A stretch of DNA of 64,000 bases from the NCBI GenBank assembly GCA_934667425.1, contig CAKULV010000002.1, positions 1-64,000 of the forward strand, in the 5' to 3' direction. The notes beneath the pieces were generated by a model that ran no database searches, had not been told where the DNA came from, and was given only the letters and a program-made list of their open reading frames with translations. Source of the DNA: an uncultured Kiritimatiellota bacterium. GTDB lineage: Bacteria > Verrucomicrobiota > Kiritimatiellia > RFP12 > UBA1067. Below, piece after piece: positions 33,816 through 42,109 of this stretch. Position 1 is the stretch's first letter, and each line of letters begins with the position of its first letter. Both the position numbers and the translations under genes were made by a program.

Positions 33816-34642
33816 AGGTATCCCTTCGCAAAGTCGTTTAGCCGCACGTTCCTGAAGCGCCTGTTGGCCTTGTCCGCAAGTGCGGCGTCCTTGCGGTCCA
33901 GCTCCTTCTGCTCTTCATATGTGTTTGGGACGGAAGGGGGCGGCTGGCCTATCCGCGACATCATGATTTCGGAGGCCTCCTCCCGTGTGAAATTGTCGAG
34001 GAAGTTGATGGATGCCGCGAGCTTGAGCGGCGAAATGATGTCCACAAGCTCCAGGTTGGACAGTAGGCGGCAACTCCTCAGGACCGCAAGCGACCGTTCA
34101 ATCGCATCCTCGAACACGCGGGGAAACTCTTCGACAAGCCTGATCCGGGCATTGGACTCCTGCTTCACGATATCGGAGAAGATCTGCCTGATCCTTGCCG
34201 CAAGCTCAAGCTCCTCCAGGCCGAGGGCCTGGGCGTTTACAATGCGGAATATGTGCGCCACATCCTTGAGGCCGTCGCCATCGCAGCCGTATGCGTTCAT
34301 TCGCATCCCGTTGAGCGCATTGAGCGCCATCGGAAGATCCCCGATCAGGTGCAGTCCCTCAAGGTGGAACATCGCTGATATCTCCAGGCCAGTCCCGCAC
34401 ATGTAGGGGGATGCCGTGACATAGCCGAATCGCGGATTCCATGCGAATGGATGCTCGTCCGCAGCCTTGGACTCTTCACGCAGAAGTTTTGCCACGGTCT
34501 GGCGTATGCGCATCGGCGACGATATTTCCGCCTTGAAGCAGATTGCGTTCTCATGCGTGAACGGCAGATCCGTGCGCTGCCTGTACAGTCGCACCATGCC
34601 ATCGGAGAATATGTCTGAACCGCCTATCTCAATGTCTGTCAT
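33812..34642 (-). CDS. McsB-like protein, degenerate phosphagen-kinase fold (probable pseudokinase)
   Basis: 276 residues against about 350 for McsB protein-arginine kinase. The C-terminal half is clearly McsB: FGYVTASPYMCGTGLEISAMFHL near 87-109, then LKDVAHIFRIVNAQ and a helical tail. However, the arginine-containing nucleotide motif (GTG-R-ASVM in active enzymes) reads GTG-L-E-ISAM. The SSRIRLARN nucleotide loop is replaced by SDGMVRLYRQR, and the roughly 70-residue stretch holding NEEDH is missing. It is therefore unlikely to phosphorylate arginine and may instead be a ClpC adaptor working with McsA. It overlaps both neighbours by 4 nt, so it is translated as part of the operon and is not obviously a pseudogene. 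Confidence 0.78.
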   Translation of the reverse strand: MTDIEIGGSDIFSDGMVRLYRQRTDLPFTHENAICFKAEISSPMRIRQTVAKLLREESKAADEHPFAWNPRFGYVTASPYMCGTGLEISAMFHLEGLHLIGDLPMALNALNGMRMNAYGCDGDGLKDVAHIFRIVNAQALGLEELELAARIRQIFSDIVKQESNARIRLVEEFPRVFEDAIERSLAVLRSCRLLSNLELVDIISPLKLAASINFLDNFTREEASEIMMSRIGQPPPSVPNTYEEQKELDRKDAALADKANRRFRNVRLNDFAKGYL

Positions 34643-35205
34643 TCTTCGTCGCCGTTTCCATTTTCTGCGGGGCCATTGCCGGATAGTTCGTCGAGCTGCT
34701 TCCTGATGCGGGCTGCCTTGCGGTAGTCCTGGCGTGACACCGCATCCCTAAGCTCCTTTTCGAGGAAGGCTATGGATGGCTTGCCGTCACCGCTCTTTTC
34801 CGGCATCCTGCCCTTGTGCGTTGGGCCGTATGAGGCGGAGAGGAACTCCTCCTTCAGTTCGTTGCCGAACATTGTCCAGCAATCCGGGCATCCCACGGAC
34901 TTCGTCTCCTTTATCTTCTCCCACGTAGATCCGCATACGCGACACTTGCGCGCCTTGCCCATCTTGCCGTCCGCAACGCCCTCTATGAGCCCCACTGCGG
35001 CATCGAGGAAGTTCTTCACGAATGCCGGCGGCTCGCTGCCGTCCGCCGTGATTATGGTCGGCTTGACGTTACCGGACCGCGCCTTCTGGCTCTTGTCGCC
35101 ATCAAGGCATTGCTTGCACACGTACAGTTCCTCGTCTTCTCCATCTGGGCCCTTGCGGTGCAACACGCCGGCCGCCTCATTCTTGTGGCACAGTTCACAC
35201 AGCAT
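34639..35205 (-). CDS. mcsA: McsA-like zinc-finger/UVR-domain protein
   Basis: 188 residues. Two zinc-binding CxxC pairs (CELC with CKQC in the first 35 residues, CRVC with CPDC near 90-115) and a C-terminal UVR motif (FLEKELRDAVSRQDYRKAARIRKQLDEL split across 145-172) match McsA, the ClpC/McsB cofactor. ATG at 35205 is chosen because it begins right at the first zinc finger and lies 4 nt after the rodZ-like stop; the longer in-frame extension overlaps rodZ. Its 3' end overlaps the mcsB-like start by 4 nt. Confidence 0.88.
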   Translation of the reverse strand: MLCELCHKNEAAGVLHRKGPDGEDEELYVCKQCLDGDKSQKARSGNVKPTIITADGSEPPAFVKNFLDAAVGLIEGVADGKMGKARKCRVCGSTWEKIKETKSVGCPDCWTMFGNELKEEFLSASYGPTHKGRMPEKSGDGKPSIAFLEKELRDAVSRQDYRKAARIRKQLDELSGNGPAENGNGDEE

Positions 35206-35209
35206 GTCT

Positions 35210-36136
35210 TCAGTCCACGTAAAGGGGTGGGATCGCGATGCCGGACGACTTGAGGTCGCCGGAGCGCACCGGCTTGGACTGCTTCTCCGCGCCGTTCGGC
35301 TTGTCTGCTCCGGCCTTGGACGGCGGCTTCCTGCCCAACCCCTTGTCTGCCGAGGCATTTCCGGATTCCGCAGGCTTGTCTTCGCCAGACCGCATTGCCG
35401 GCTTGGCGGATTCTGCGCCGGACGCATTCGGCGTCGTCGCCTTGTACAGGATCGTTATCCCCCAGGAGAGCAGTGCCACCACAATCGCCGCCAAGGCCAC
35501 GACGGTGGCGATCCTGCCAGTGTTTGGCGGGAGTTTCTTTACGTTGGCGAAAACGCCGGACGACACGTTGCTCATTGTGCTGCGGAACTTGTCCGCGGCG
35601 GATGGCCTCTCCGGTTCCTTGTCCGCTGCGTACGACTGGCTGAAGAGGTCTCCGTATGAGCGGCGTGGCGATGGCTGCCTGACGGCCTCGGCCTCAAGCC
35701 GCAGCTCCATTGGCGCGTCAGTACGTGGCGGTTCGTCCCGTGGATCCTCTGGATGTTGCGGCTCGTCAATGCCTGCGAGAGCGGGCGAGGCCTCTTCATG
35801 GGCAACGGGGGATGTCTTCTCTTCCGTAGGCGTTGCTGCGGGCTCACTGGCGGCAGGCTTCTGCTGTGGCATTGCGGGCGGCGCCTTCGCCGCAGCGCTC
35901 TTCCCATTCGCGTACAGAGCGGTGAATTCGTCCTGAAGAGGCTTGGGGTCTATGCCTACGGCTTCGCAGTACATCTTCACGAATCCGCGCCCGTATATGG
36001 CCGCCGGAATGCGCTTGAAGTTCTCTTTCTCCAATCCTTCGATGACCTGGACAAGGATGTGGGTCGCGGCGGCCAGCTGGGATGTCGTCAGGCCCTTTGC
36101 CTCGCGCGCTGTGCGCAGTGTCTCTCCAAATGACAT
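35210..36136 (-). CDS. RodZ-like helix-turn-helix membrane protein
   Basis: 308 residues: an N-terminal HTH of the RodZ type (SFGETLRTAREAKGLTTSQLA, split here across residues 2-22, then IEGLEKENFKRIPA and YGRGFVKMYCEAVG), a long Pro/Ala/Glu-rich linker, one transmembrane helix near residues 220-240 (VVALAAIVVALLSWGITIL) and a Lys/Pro/Ser-rich periplasmic tail of about 65 residues. RodZ links MreB filaments to the membrane; the usual C-terminal beta-domain is absent here. It lies 15 nt after ftsK in the operon. Confidence 0.8.
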   Translation of the reverse strand: MSFGETLRTAREAKGLTTSQLAAATHILVQVIEGLEKENFKRIPAAIYGRGFVKMYCEAVGIDPKPLQDEFTALYANGKSAAAKAPPAMPQQKPAASEPAATPTEEKTSPVAHEEASPALAGIDEPQHPEDPRDEPPRTDAPMELRLEAEAVRQPSPRRSYGDLFSQSYAADKEPERPSAADKFRSTMSNVSSGVFANVKKLPPNTGRIATVVALAAIVVALLSWGITILYKATTPNASGAESAKPAMRSGEDKPAESGNASADKGLGRKPPSKAGADKPNGAEKQSKPVRSGDLKSSGIAIPPLYVD

Positions 36137-36151
36137 TGTATTTCCTCCTGG

Positions 36152-38794
36152 TTAATTGCTTGCGCCGGTATCTGGCTGTTCATCAAGGTTTGCTTCTGGA
36201 GGCTGCATGGCATCCATCCCGCCCTCTGGGCGGATTCCAGCCCCGTCCCCGTCCGCAGACGGCCCTTCGGGTGTGGATGGTGCCTGCTCCGCCGGCATCG
36301 GCGCATCGAAATCTATGAGGATTTCCCTCGGTCCGGCGCCCTTGGCCGGGCCAATGACGCCGCGCTCCTCAAGGGCGTCGATGAGGCGGGCCGCATGGTT
36401 GTAGCCAATGCCCATCTTGCGCTGAAGGTGTGACGTGGAGGCCCTGTTCGTGAGCCGCACCACTTCGAGGGCGCGGTTGTACAGTTCATCGTCCTTCGAT
36501 CCGGCGTTTGCCGCAGAAACACCGCCTGGAGCGCCAGACCTCTCGTCCGCCGGCGGCGCATTGTCCGGATCGTCCTCGTTGTCGGCGAATGGATCGGTGA
36601 TCGCCGCCTCCTTCACCTTCGCGAGCTTTGAGGCGAAAGTCTTGTCGAACTGGACGTTTGCGTGTTCAGCGATGAAGGCGGTTATTCGGTTTATCTCGTC
36701 GTCCGACACCCATGCGCCCTGCGCACGGATGAGGATTCCCTCCTTCGTCTTGTACAGCATGTCGCCGCGTCCGATCAGCGATTCGGCCCCGGTCGCGTCA
36801 AGGATCGTGCGCGAGTCGATCGCCGATGCCGTCTTGAACGCGATGCGCCCTGGGATGTTGGACTTGATGGTACCCGTGATCACCTTGGTGTCAGGCCGCT
36901 GCGTGGCGAGTATCACGTGGATTCCCGTGGCGCGTGCCTTTGCGGTGAGGCGGGCGATCTCGGGTTCGACCTCCTTGCCGGCGGAGGCCATGAGATCGGC
37001 AACCTCGTCGATGATTATCACGATGTACGGCACGGTGCGCGGCATGTCGTCGCCTCCCGCCTCATCGCCGCCGAACATGTCCGGCTGGGTCATGATCTCG
37101 CGGGTGTTGAAGTCCACGATGTTCCGCTTCCCGGCCTTCGCGAACATCTTCAGCCGCTTTTCCATCTCGGCGACGGCCCAGCGCAGTGAGTACACAACCT
37201 TCTTCGTGTCCGTGACGACCGGCACAAGGAGGTGCGGAAGCATCCTGTACGCGGAGAACTCCACGCACTTCGGGTCGACCATTATGAACTTGAGCTGTTC
37301 CGGCGTGCGGCACATGAGAAGCCCGTTTATTATCGAGTTGAGGCACACCGACTTGCCTTGTCCAGTGGCGCCTGCCACAAGCATGTGAGGCATGGTGGCA
37401 AGGTCGGACACGAGGTCGTGGCCGGCGGCATCCTTGCCGAGGAGGAGGGGCAGGTTGTACTTGGCCTGTCCTTTCCTGTCGATGGACACGTTTCGCCTCC
37501 ACGTGTCGGACTCTATCAGCTCCCGGAACGATACGCCCGCCGCGACCTTGTTCGGCATTTCGATGCCCACTGCGTCCTCTCCCGGTATCGGGGCCTGGAT
37601 GCGCAGGGATTTCGCCTTCATGGCCATCATCAGCGTGTTCTGGAGCGACTCCACCTTCTCCGGCCTCGTGCCCGGCGCGAGCGAAAGCTTGTACTGGGTG
37701 ACTACCGGGCCCTGAACCTTGTCGACGAGCGTCGCATCGACGTCAAAAAGCTTCAGCGTCTCGATGAGCTTCAGCCCTATCGCGGCGACGTCCCCATGGT
37801 CTGCCGTGGATTTAGAAAGCGGATTGAGGAGGTTGACCCCGGGCAGCACGTATGGTCCCTTGTCTTCCTCCGGCTCATCTGCGGCGGCGTCTGCGCTCGG
37901 CTGCCCGATGCTCCCGGCCGGTTGCGCCCGCCTGCCCGGATCCGCAAGTTGCGGCTGAGGCGCCGCGGCGGGTTCGTCAGGCGGGCGCCGCTGCTCGGCG
38001 GCCTGCCTGACGGCGGCTTCCCGCGCCATCTGCCTTTCGGCGCCCTTGGCGGCCTTTGCCGCTGCGCGTTCCTCCGCAATGCGGCGCTTCTCCTCTTCCT
38101 TCGCGGCCCTTGCGGCCTCCTTCGCGGCCCTTGCGGCCTCGAGCCGATCCTTCTCATCCTGCCTTTCGCGTTCACGTTCGGCAAGCTCCTCGGGCGAAAG
38201 CGGCCTTCCGCCCACGAAATTCCCGATGGCTGCGAGTATGGTTCGGATCCCTACGAGCGAAAGCATGGCGAATGTCATGAGCGTAGCCATGAGGACGGAG
38301 GCCCCGAACGGCGACACGAGGCGCGACAGTCCGCAGTCCATGACGAGATATCCCAACGCTCCGCCTGCGTTCCGTCCGAGGTTCAGCCGCTCCAGCAGCG
38401 GCGCGATCGAAGGCGAGTCCCCGAGCAACTGGAGAAGGCAGGTCGTGGCGAACAGGAACACCGCCAGGGCGAGGAACCTGAAGCCCGGGCGGAACGACCG
38501 GCCAAGCACGAGAAGCAGCCCGAGCAGGATCGTAAGCGGCGGCACAGCCCAGATCGCAAGGCCGATGAGCAGGTATCCGTAGTACGCGAACGTATCGCCG
38601 ACGACGCCTATCAGGTTCGTGGATGTCTCGGGCGGTATGTTGAGCGTGGGTATCGCCTGCCAGCGGTACGACATGAGCGACAGAAGGGGGAACAGGGCTA
38701 TCGGGAACAGGAAGAATCCCAAGAGCCAGCGGCGCGTGCGCGCCTCGTTGCCGGTAGGTTGTTCCCTGACCTTGCTATTTCCCGCTTCCACCAT
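36152..38794 (-). CDS. ftsK: DNA translocase FtsK/SpoIIIE
   Basis: 880 residues. An N-terminal membrane domain with four predicted segments (about residues 25-195) is followed by a highly charged Ala/Glu/Arg linker (about 205-290) and the RecA-like motor with Walker A GATGQGKS near 470 and Walker B VIIIDEVADLM near 600. ATQRPDTKVITG follows. The C-terminal gamma winged helix (TSHLQRKMGIGYNHAARLID) would read KOPS-like sequences. Role: pumping chromosome ends through the division septum and activating XerCD. A Pro/Gly/Asp-rich tail of about 45 residues is extra. The start overlaps the cdaR-like reading frame by 20 nt. Confidence 0.95.
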   Translation of the reverse strand: MVEAGNSKVREQPTGNEARTRRWLLGFFLFPIALFPLLSLMSYRWQAIPTLNIPPETSTNLIGVVGDTFAYYGYLLIGLAIWAVPPLTILLGLLLVLGRSFRPGFRFLALAVFLFATTCLLQLLGDSPSIAPLLERLNLGRNAGGALGYLVMDCGLSRLVSPFGASVLMATLMTFAMLSLVGIRTILAAIGNFVGGRPLSPEELAERERERQDEKDRLEAARAAKEAARAAKEEEKRRIAEERAAAKAAKGAERQMAREAAVRQAAEQRRPPDEPAAAPQPQLADPGRRAQPAGSIGQPSADAAADEPEEDKGPYVLPGVNLLNPLSKSTADHGDVAAIGLKLIETLKLFDVDATLVDKVQGPVVTQYKLSLAPGTRPEKVESLQNTLMMAMKAKSLRIQAPIPGEDAVGIEMPNKVAAGVSFRELIESDTWRRNVSIDRKGQAKYNLPLLLGKDAAGHDLVSDLATMPHMLVAGATGQGKSVCLNSIINGLLMCRTPEQLKFIMVDPKCVEFSAYRMLPHLLVPVVTDTKKVVYSLRWAVAEMEKRLKMFAKAGKRNIVDFNTREIMTQPDMFGGDEAGGDDMPRTVPYIVIIIDEVADLMASAGKEVEPEIARLTAKARATGIHVILATQRPDTKVITGTIKSNIPGRIAFKTASAIDSRTILDATGAESLIGRGDMLYKTKEGILIRAQGAWVSDDEINRITAFIAEHANVQFDKTFASKLAKVKEAAITDPFADNEDDPDNAPPADERSGAPGGVSAANAGSKDDELYNRALEVVRLTNRASTSHLQRKMGIGYNHAARLIDALEERGVIGPAKGAGPREILIDFDAPMPAEQAPSTPEGPSADGDGAGIRPEGGMDAMQPPEANLDEQPDTGASN

Positions 38795-38942
38795 TGGCGG
38801 AGCCTTTCATTATGAAGATGTGCTGGGGATCGCGGGCCTCGCCGGACGAATCCCTCATTGAGTAGTAGATCACGAGCGCAAGGATCAGGGATATCACCTT
38901 GAGTCCCCAGTTGCGCCTGAAGATGTCCAAAAACGCCGTCAC
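38775..38942 (-). CDS. Vestigial CdaR/YbbR-like membrane peptide
   Basis: 55 residues starting with GTG 38942 inside the cdaA stop (GTGA overlap). The sequence RRNWGLKVISLILALVIYY is the canonical N-terminal anchor of CdaR (YbbR), the regulator encoded directly after cdaA in many bacteria. After this helix only about 25 polar residues follow; the usual three or four YbbR beta-domains are missing. It could be a remnant or a minimal CdaA-binding peptide. It overlaps ftsK by 20 nt. Confidence 0.6.
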   Translation of the reverse strand: MTAFLDIFRRNWGLKVISLILALVIYYSMRDSSGEARDPQHIFIMKGSANGGSGK

Positions 38943-39787
38943 TTCTCGCAGCTCCTTCCGAACTTCGCAAGCCTTTCCCTGAACCATTCCGCCGCCTTCT
39001 CGCCGACGGCCTTCTTCATCGGCATGGCCTTTCTCACCCAGCGCAGCACGGAGGCCTTGGATACCTCGCTGTCGCCGTTGTAGCGGATTAGCCTGCCGTT
39101 GTGTGCGACCGATATGCGCCCGCTCTCCTCGGACACGACCAGGACCAGCGCATCCGTCTCCTCCGATATCCCCACTGCGGCCCTGTGGCGCATGCCGGAT
39201 TCGTAGAGGTCGTGGTTCACGGACACGGGGAACAGGCAATGGGCGGCGGCGAGCCGGCCATTCCTTATCGTAACCCCGCCATCGTGGAGCGGCAGTGGCG
39301 GCGTGAATACCGACACCAGCAGTTCCCTCGACGGGATGGCGTCGATGGCGACGCCGCTTTCCTCGTAGCCTCGAAGCGATATGCCGCGTTCGAACGCGAT
39401 CAGGGCGCCGATCTTCCTGCGGGCGAGGTCGAAGATGGCCTCGGTCATCCTTTCCGGCGTTACGTGCTTGCCGTCAAACTGGCGCGAGCCTTCCGAGAAG
39501 AGCAGCGACCCCAGGGCGGCGAGCGTGCGCCTTATCTCCGGCTGGAACAGCACCACCGTGGAGAGCGCGAGGTAGAGCAGCATCATCTGGAGAATCCGCG
39601 CCAGCACGTCGAAATGGAACAGGAAAGAGAACGCTATTGACGCGCCGAACAGGATGCCAACGCCGGTAAGCACCTGCCCGAAGCGTGTGCCGCGAGCGGC
39701 CTTGAGTACCGAGTAGATCGCGAAGTACAGGATCGCGATCTGCACGATGTCGCGCGCGAGGTTCCAGTTCAGCCATTCCCATGTCAT
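38939..39787 (-). CDS. cdaA: Diadenylate cyclase CdaA
   Basis: 282 residues. Three N-terminal membrane helices (about 12-75) precede a DisA_N catalytic domain with LHDGGVTI (DGA-type motif) near 175-182 and GMRHRAAVGISEETDA (RHR motif) near 205-220. It makes the second messenger c-di-AMP from two ATP at the membrane, controlling turgor, potassium and cell-wall balance. It overlaps ftsH by 4 nt upstream and the cdaR-like peptide by 4 nt downstream. glmM, often nearby, is not present. Confidence 0.93.
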   Translation of the reverse strand: MTWEWLNWNLARDIVQIAILYFAIYSVLKAARGTRFGQVLTGVGILFGASIAFSFLFHFDVLARILQMMLLYLALSTVVLFQPEIRRTLAALGSLLFSEGSRQFDGKHVTPERMTEAIFDLARRKIGALIAFERGISLRGYEESGVAIDAIPSRELLVSVFTPPLPLHDGGVTIRNGRLAAAHCLFPVSVNHDLYESGMRHRAAVGISEETDALVLVVSEESGRISVAHNGRLIRYNGDSEVSKASVLRWVRKAMPMKKAVGEKAAEWFRERLAKFGRSCEK

Positions 39788-41676
39788 TCCGTCTTCTCCA
39801 ATCCGAGCAGGGTCTCTATGTCGCGCCCGTCCATCGACTCCTTCTCGAGAAGGGCGGTGGCGAGGATCTCGAGCTTGTCGCGGTTCTTCTTCAGAAGCTT
39901 CTCGGCCCTTGCGAACGCATCGTCGACAAGCCTCTTCACCTCTGAGTCGATGCCTTCCGCCGTCTTCTGCGAGAAGGGGGGCGGCATCGGGTCGGGCGAG
40001 AACTGGCTCGGCTCCACGAACGACTGGAACCCGTAGGTGTCGCTCATGCCGTATTTGCAGATCATGTCGCGGGCTATCATCGTGGCCTGTTGTATGTCCT
40101 GCGCGGCGCCGGTGGAGACGTCGCCTGTCTTGATTGACTCCGCTATGCGCCCTCCGCAGCAGATGCACATCTCGTCCAGGAAGTAGCTCCTTGTGCGGTT
40201 CAGGACATCCTTCTCTGGAAGGGCCATGGTTGCGCCGAGTGCGCGCCCGCGGGGGATTATGGTCACCTTGTGGAGCGGATCGGCGTTCGGCAGGAGCAGC
40301 TGGAGGAGCGCGTGCCCCGCCTCGTGCCACGCCGTGGTCTCCCGATCCTTGTCCGTAAGGTTGGCCGACTTGCGCTCGCGCCCCCACAGCACCTTGTCGC
40401 GGGCCTCCTCCAGCGTCTCCTGCGACACGCCGGAAAGTCCCTTGCGGACGGCAAGAAGCGCCGCTTCGTTCAGCAGGTTCGCGAGGTCCGCGCCGGAGAA
40501 CCCCGGCGTGCCGCGCGCGATTCGCGCAAGATCCGCGTCCGGCGCGAACTTTATCTTTGCGCCGTGCAGCTTCAGTATGTCCTCGCGCCCCTTGAGCGAC
40601 GGAAGGTCCACGTATATCTGGCGGTCGAAGCGGCCCGGACGCAGAAGCGCCGGATCAAGGACGTCAGGGCGGTTCGTGGCCGCGATTATGATCACGCCCT
40701 CGTTTGCGTCGAACCCGTCCATCTCCACGAGCATCGCGTTGAGGGTCTGGTCGTTGGAGTGCCCGCCGAGTGCGTTCGCACCCGTGCGCTTTGCGCCTAC
40801 GGCGTCAATCTCGTCGATGAATATCAGGCACGGCGCGGAGCGCTTTCCCTGCTCGAACATGTCGCGCACTCGGCTTGCGCCCACGCCTACGAACATCTCC
40901 TCGAAGTCGGATCCCGAGATCGAGAAGAACGGAACCTTGGCCTCGCCCGCGATCGCCTTGGCGAGGAGGGTCTTCCCCGTGCCGGGGGGGCCTACGAGCA
41001 GTACTCCCTTGGGGATCTTGCCGCCGAGCTTCGAGAACTTGGCGGGCGACTTGAGGAATTCCACGATCTCCTGCACCTCCTCCTTGGCCTCGTCCACGCC
41101 GGCCACGTCGTCGAACGTGACCTTCTTCTTGGACTTGTCCTCGTTGAGCAGACGCGCCTTTGACTTGCCGAACCCGAACGGGCCTCCGCCTCCGCCCATC
41201 TTCCTGTAGAAGATGAACCAGAAGAAGCCCAGCAGAAGCAGGAAGAACAGCAGCTGCTGGAAAAGCGGGCCTATCAGCGGCGAACGCTCCGTGACGGGGC
41301 AATCTATCCCCTTCTCGACGAGCCAGGACATCAGCTTCTCGTTCTCGCCCGGCACGAGGCGAACCCTGAATGCGGAGTTGGTGCCCGAATGCGGCAGATA
41401 TTCGCCGCGCAGGTACGTGCTGCCCGAATCGAGGTCGCGTACGCGCTCCACCTTGGCGACGCGGTGCTCCTCCACCGCGCGCCTGAAGCCGGTGACGGAG
41501 ATGTCTTCGGTCCTCTCACCGCCCGACTGGCCCAGAAAACGCATCGCCACGAATGTGCCCGCCACAATCAGAAGCGCGAGCCAGCCGCTTCTGGACGGGT
41601 TTATGTCGGCGCTTTTCGGCACGTTTCTGCCCGTACGCGCATGCGTACGTTCCTCTTTTTTCTTCTCTTGAGACAT
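39784..41676 (-). CDS. ftsH: ATP-dependent zinc metalloprotease FtsH
   Basis: 630-residue membrane AAA+ protease. It has an Arg/Lys-rich N-terminus, a first membrane helix near 35-50, a periplasmic domain to about 140 and a second helix near 142-165. The AAA domain has Walker A GPPGTGKTLLAKA near 240, Walker B LIFIDEIDAVG and the SRH region; the zinc protease motif HEAGH lies near 460. It degrades membrane and short-lived proteins. ATG 41676 is preferred over the longer frame because a TGA-TATACT promoter ends 10 nt upstream. It is the first gene of the 10-kb operon running to clpC. Confidence 0.95.
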   Translation of the reverse strand: MSQEKKKEERTHARTGRNVPKSADINPSRSGWLALLIVAGTFVAMRFLGQSGGERTEDISVTGFRRAVEEHRVAKVERVRDLDSGSTYLRGEYLPHSGTNSAFRVRLVPGENEKLMSWLVEKGIDCPVTERSPLIGPLFQQLLFFLLLLGFFWFIFYRKMGGGGGPFGFGKSKARLLNEDKSKKKVTFDDVAGVDEAKEEVQEIVEFLKSPAKFSKLGGKIPKGVLLVGPPGTGKTLLAKAIAGEAKVPFFSISGSDFEEMFVGVGASRVRDMFEQGKRSAPCLIFIDEIDAVGAKRTGANALGGHSNDQTLNAMLVEMDGFDANEGVIIIAATNRPDVLDPALLRPGRFDRQIYVDLPSLKGREDILKLHGAKIKFAPDADLARIARGTPGFSGADLANLLNEAALLAVRKGLSGVSQETLEEARDKVLWGRERKSANLTDKDRETTAWHEAGHALLQLLLPNADPLHKVTIIPRGRALGATMALPEKDVLNRTRSYFLDEMCICCGGRIAESIKTGDVSTGAAQDIQQATMIARDMICKYGMSDTYGFQSFVEPSQFSPDPMPPPFSQKTAEGIDSEVKRLVDDAFARAEKLLKKNRDKLEILATALLEKESMDGRDIETLLGLEKTE

Positions 41677-41686
41677 ATAGCGGTAG

Positions 41687-41695
41687 AGTATATCA
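41687..41695 (-). promoter_or_regulatory. Extended -10 promoter of the ftsH-clpC operon
   Basis: On the minus strand TGA-TATACT (hexamer 41692 down to 41687), preceded by a T-rich run. The predicted start near 41680 leaves about 4 nt of leader before the ftsH ATG. Confidence 0.6.
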
Positions 41696-41743
41696 AAAAA
41701 AGCGGTTTTGTGGGGTCTGCAATGCACGGGAAGTTGAGGGGGC

Positions 41744-41752
41744 TGATATAAT
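41744..41752 (+). promoter_or_regulatory. Extended -10 promoter, target unclear
   Basis: TGA-TATAAT (hexamer 41747-41752), divergent from the ftsH promoter. The first ATG downstream is 41766, which opens only a 56-codon frame. Confidence 0.45.
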
Positions 41753-41765
41753 CCTTCCGCTTGGC

Positions 41766-41936
41766 ATGGCAAAGAAACTGCTACAGGACACGAGGCGGCG
41801 AAGCGGGGCAACGAGACATGTCTCTTCAACGGCGCGAGGGACGGGCGGTGCTTCGCGGCGGCGTTCGCCGGACTGTTCTCGCGCGACGGGCTTGTGCGAC
41901 GACGAGGGCGTCGTCGCTACGAAATTCAACAAATGA
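41766..41936 (+). CDS. Short ORF of doubtful status (56 residues)
   Basis: Frame opening MAKKLLQDTRRRSG 13 nt after a good -10 box. The rest is Arg/Ser/Gly-rich with no recognisable domain. It runs through a 12-bp palindrome (GAGACATGTCTC, 41813-41824) and the GC-rich dyad of repeat R1, and stops inside the R1 core. It may be the 5' stump of a gene overwritten by the repeat element, or simply non-coding. The remainder of the 41677-42109 spacer holds R1 and the promoter of the GH95-like gene. Confidence 0.25.
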   Translation: MAKKLLQDTRRRSGATRHVSSTARGTGGASRRRSPDCSRATGLCDDEGVVATKFNK

Positions 41937-42025
41937 CCAAATGCAATCGTAAATCTCTACCCACTACCAACTACCCTCTACCATCTGCCTGTCGTAAATC
42001 GAAAAATCGTAAATTCGTAAATCCC
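41896..42025 (-). repeat. Repeat element R1 (heptamer arrays, core and GC dyad)
   Basis: Read on the minus strand: ATTTACG-type units (42025-41989), then TAGTTGG-type heptamers (41988-41957), then the core GATTGCATTTGG at 41948-41937. A GC-rich dyad with 9-bp arms GCGACGACG/CGTCGTCGC around a 4-nt loop lies at 41917-41896. The same core and dyad recur in R4. It lies between the divergent ftsH and GH95-like genes. Confidence 0.8.
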
Positions 42026-42061
42026 AATACTTCGTTTTGCGTTGATTCGGACGGTGGTTTG

Positions 42062-42070
42062 TGCTATTCT
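42062..42070 (+). promoter_or_regulatory. Extended -10 promoter of the GH95-like gene
   Basis: TGC-TATTCT (hexamer 42065-42070). The leader contains a 12-bp palindrome CATATGCATATG (42086-42097) and a five-codon mini-ORF (ATG 42089 to TGA 42104-42106) that ends 3 nt before the gene start at 42110. Confidence 0.4.
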
Positions 42071-42109
42071 TCGGCGCGTTTCACTCATATGCATATGGAG
42101 ACCTGATTC

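Noticed and set aside
38939..40387. Longer N-terminal extension of CdaA (482 codons)
   Set aside because: The extension is antisense-like Arg/His-rich sequence overlapping ftsH in another frame. ATG 39787 sits at the first membrane helix and overlaps the ftsH stop by 4 nt.
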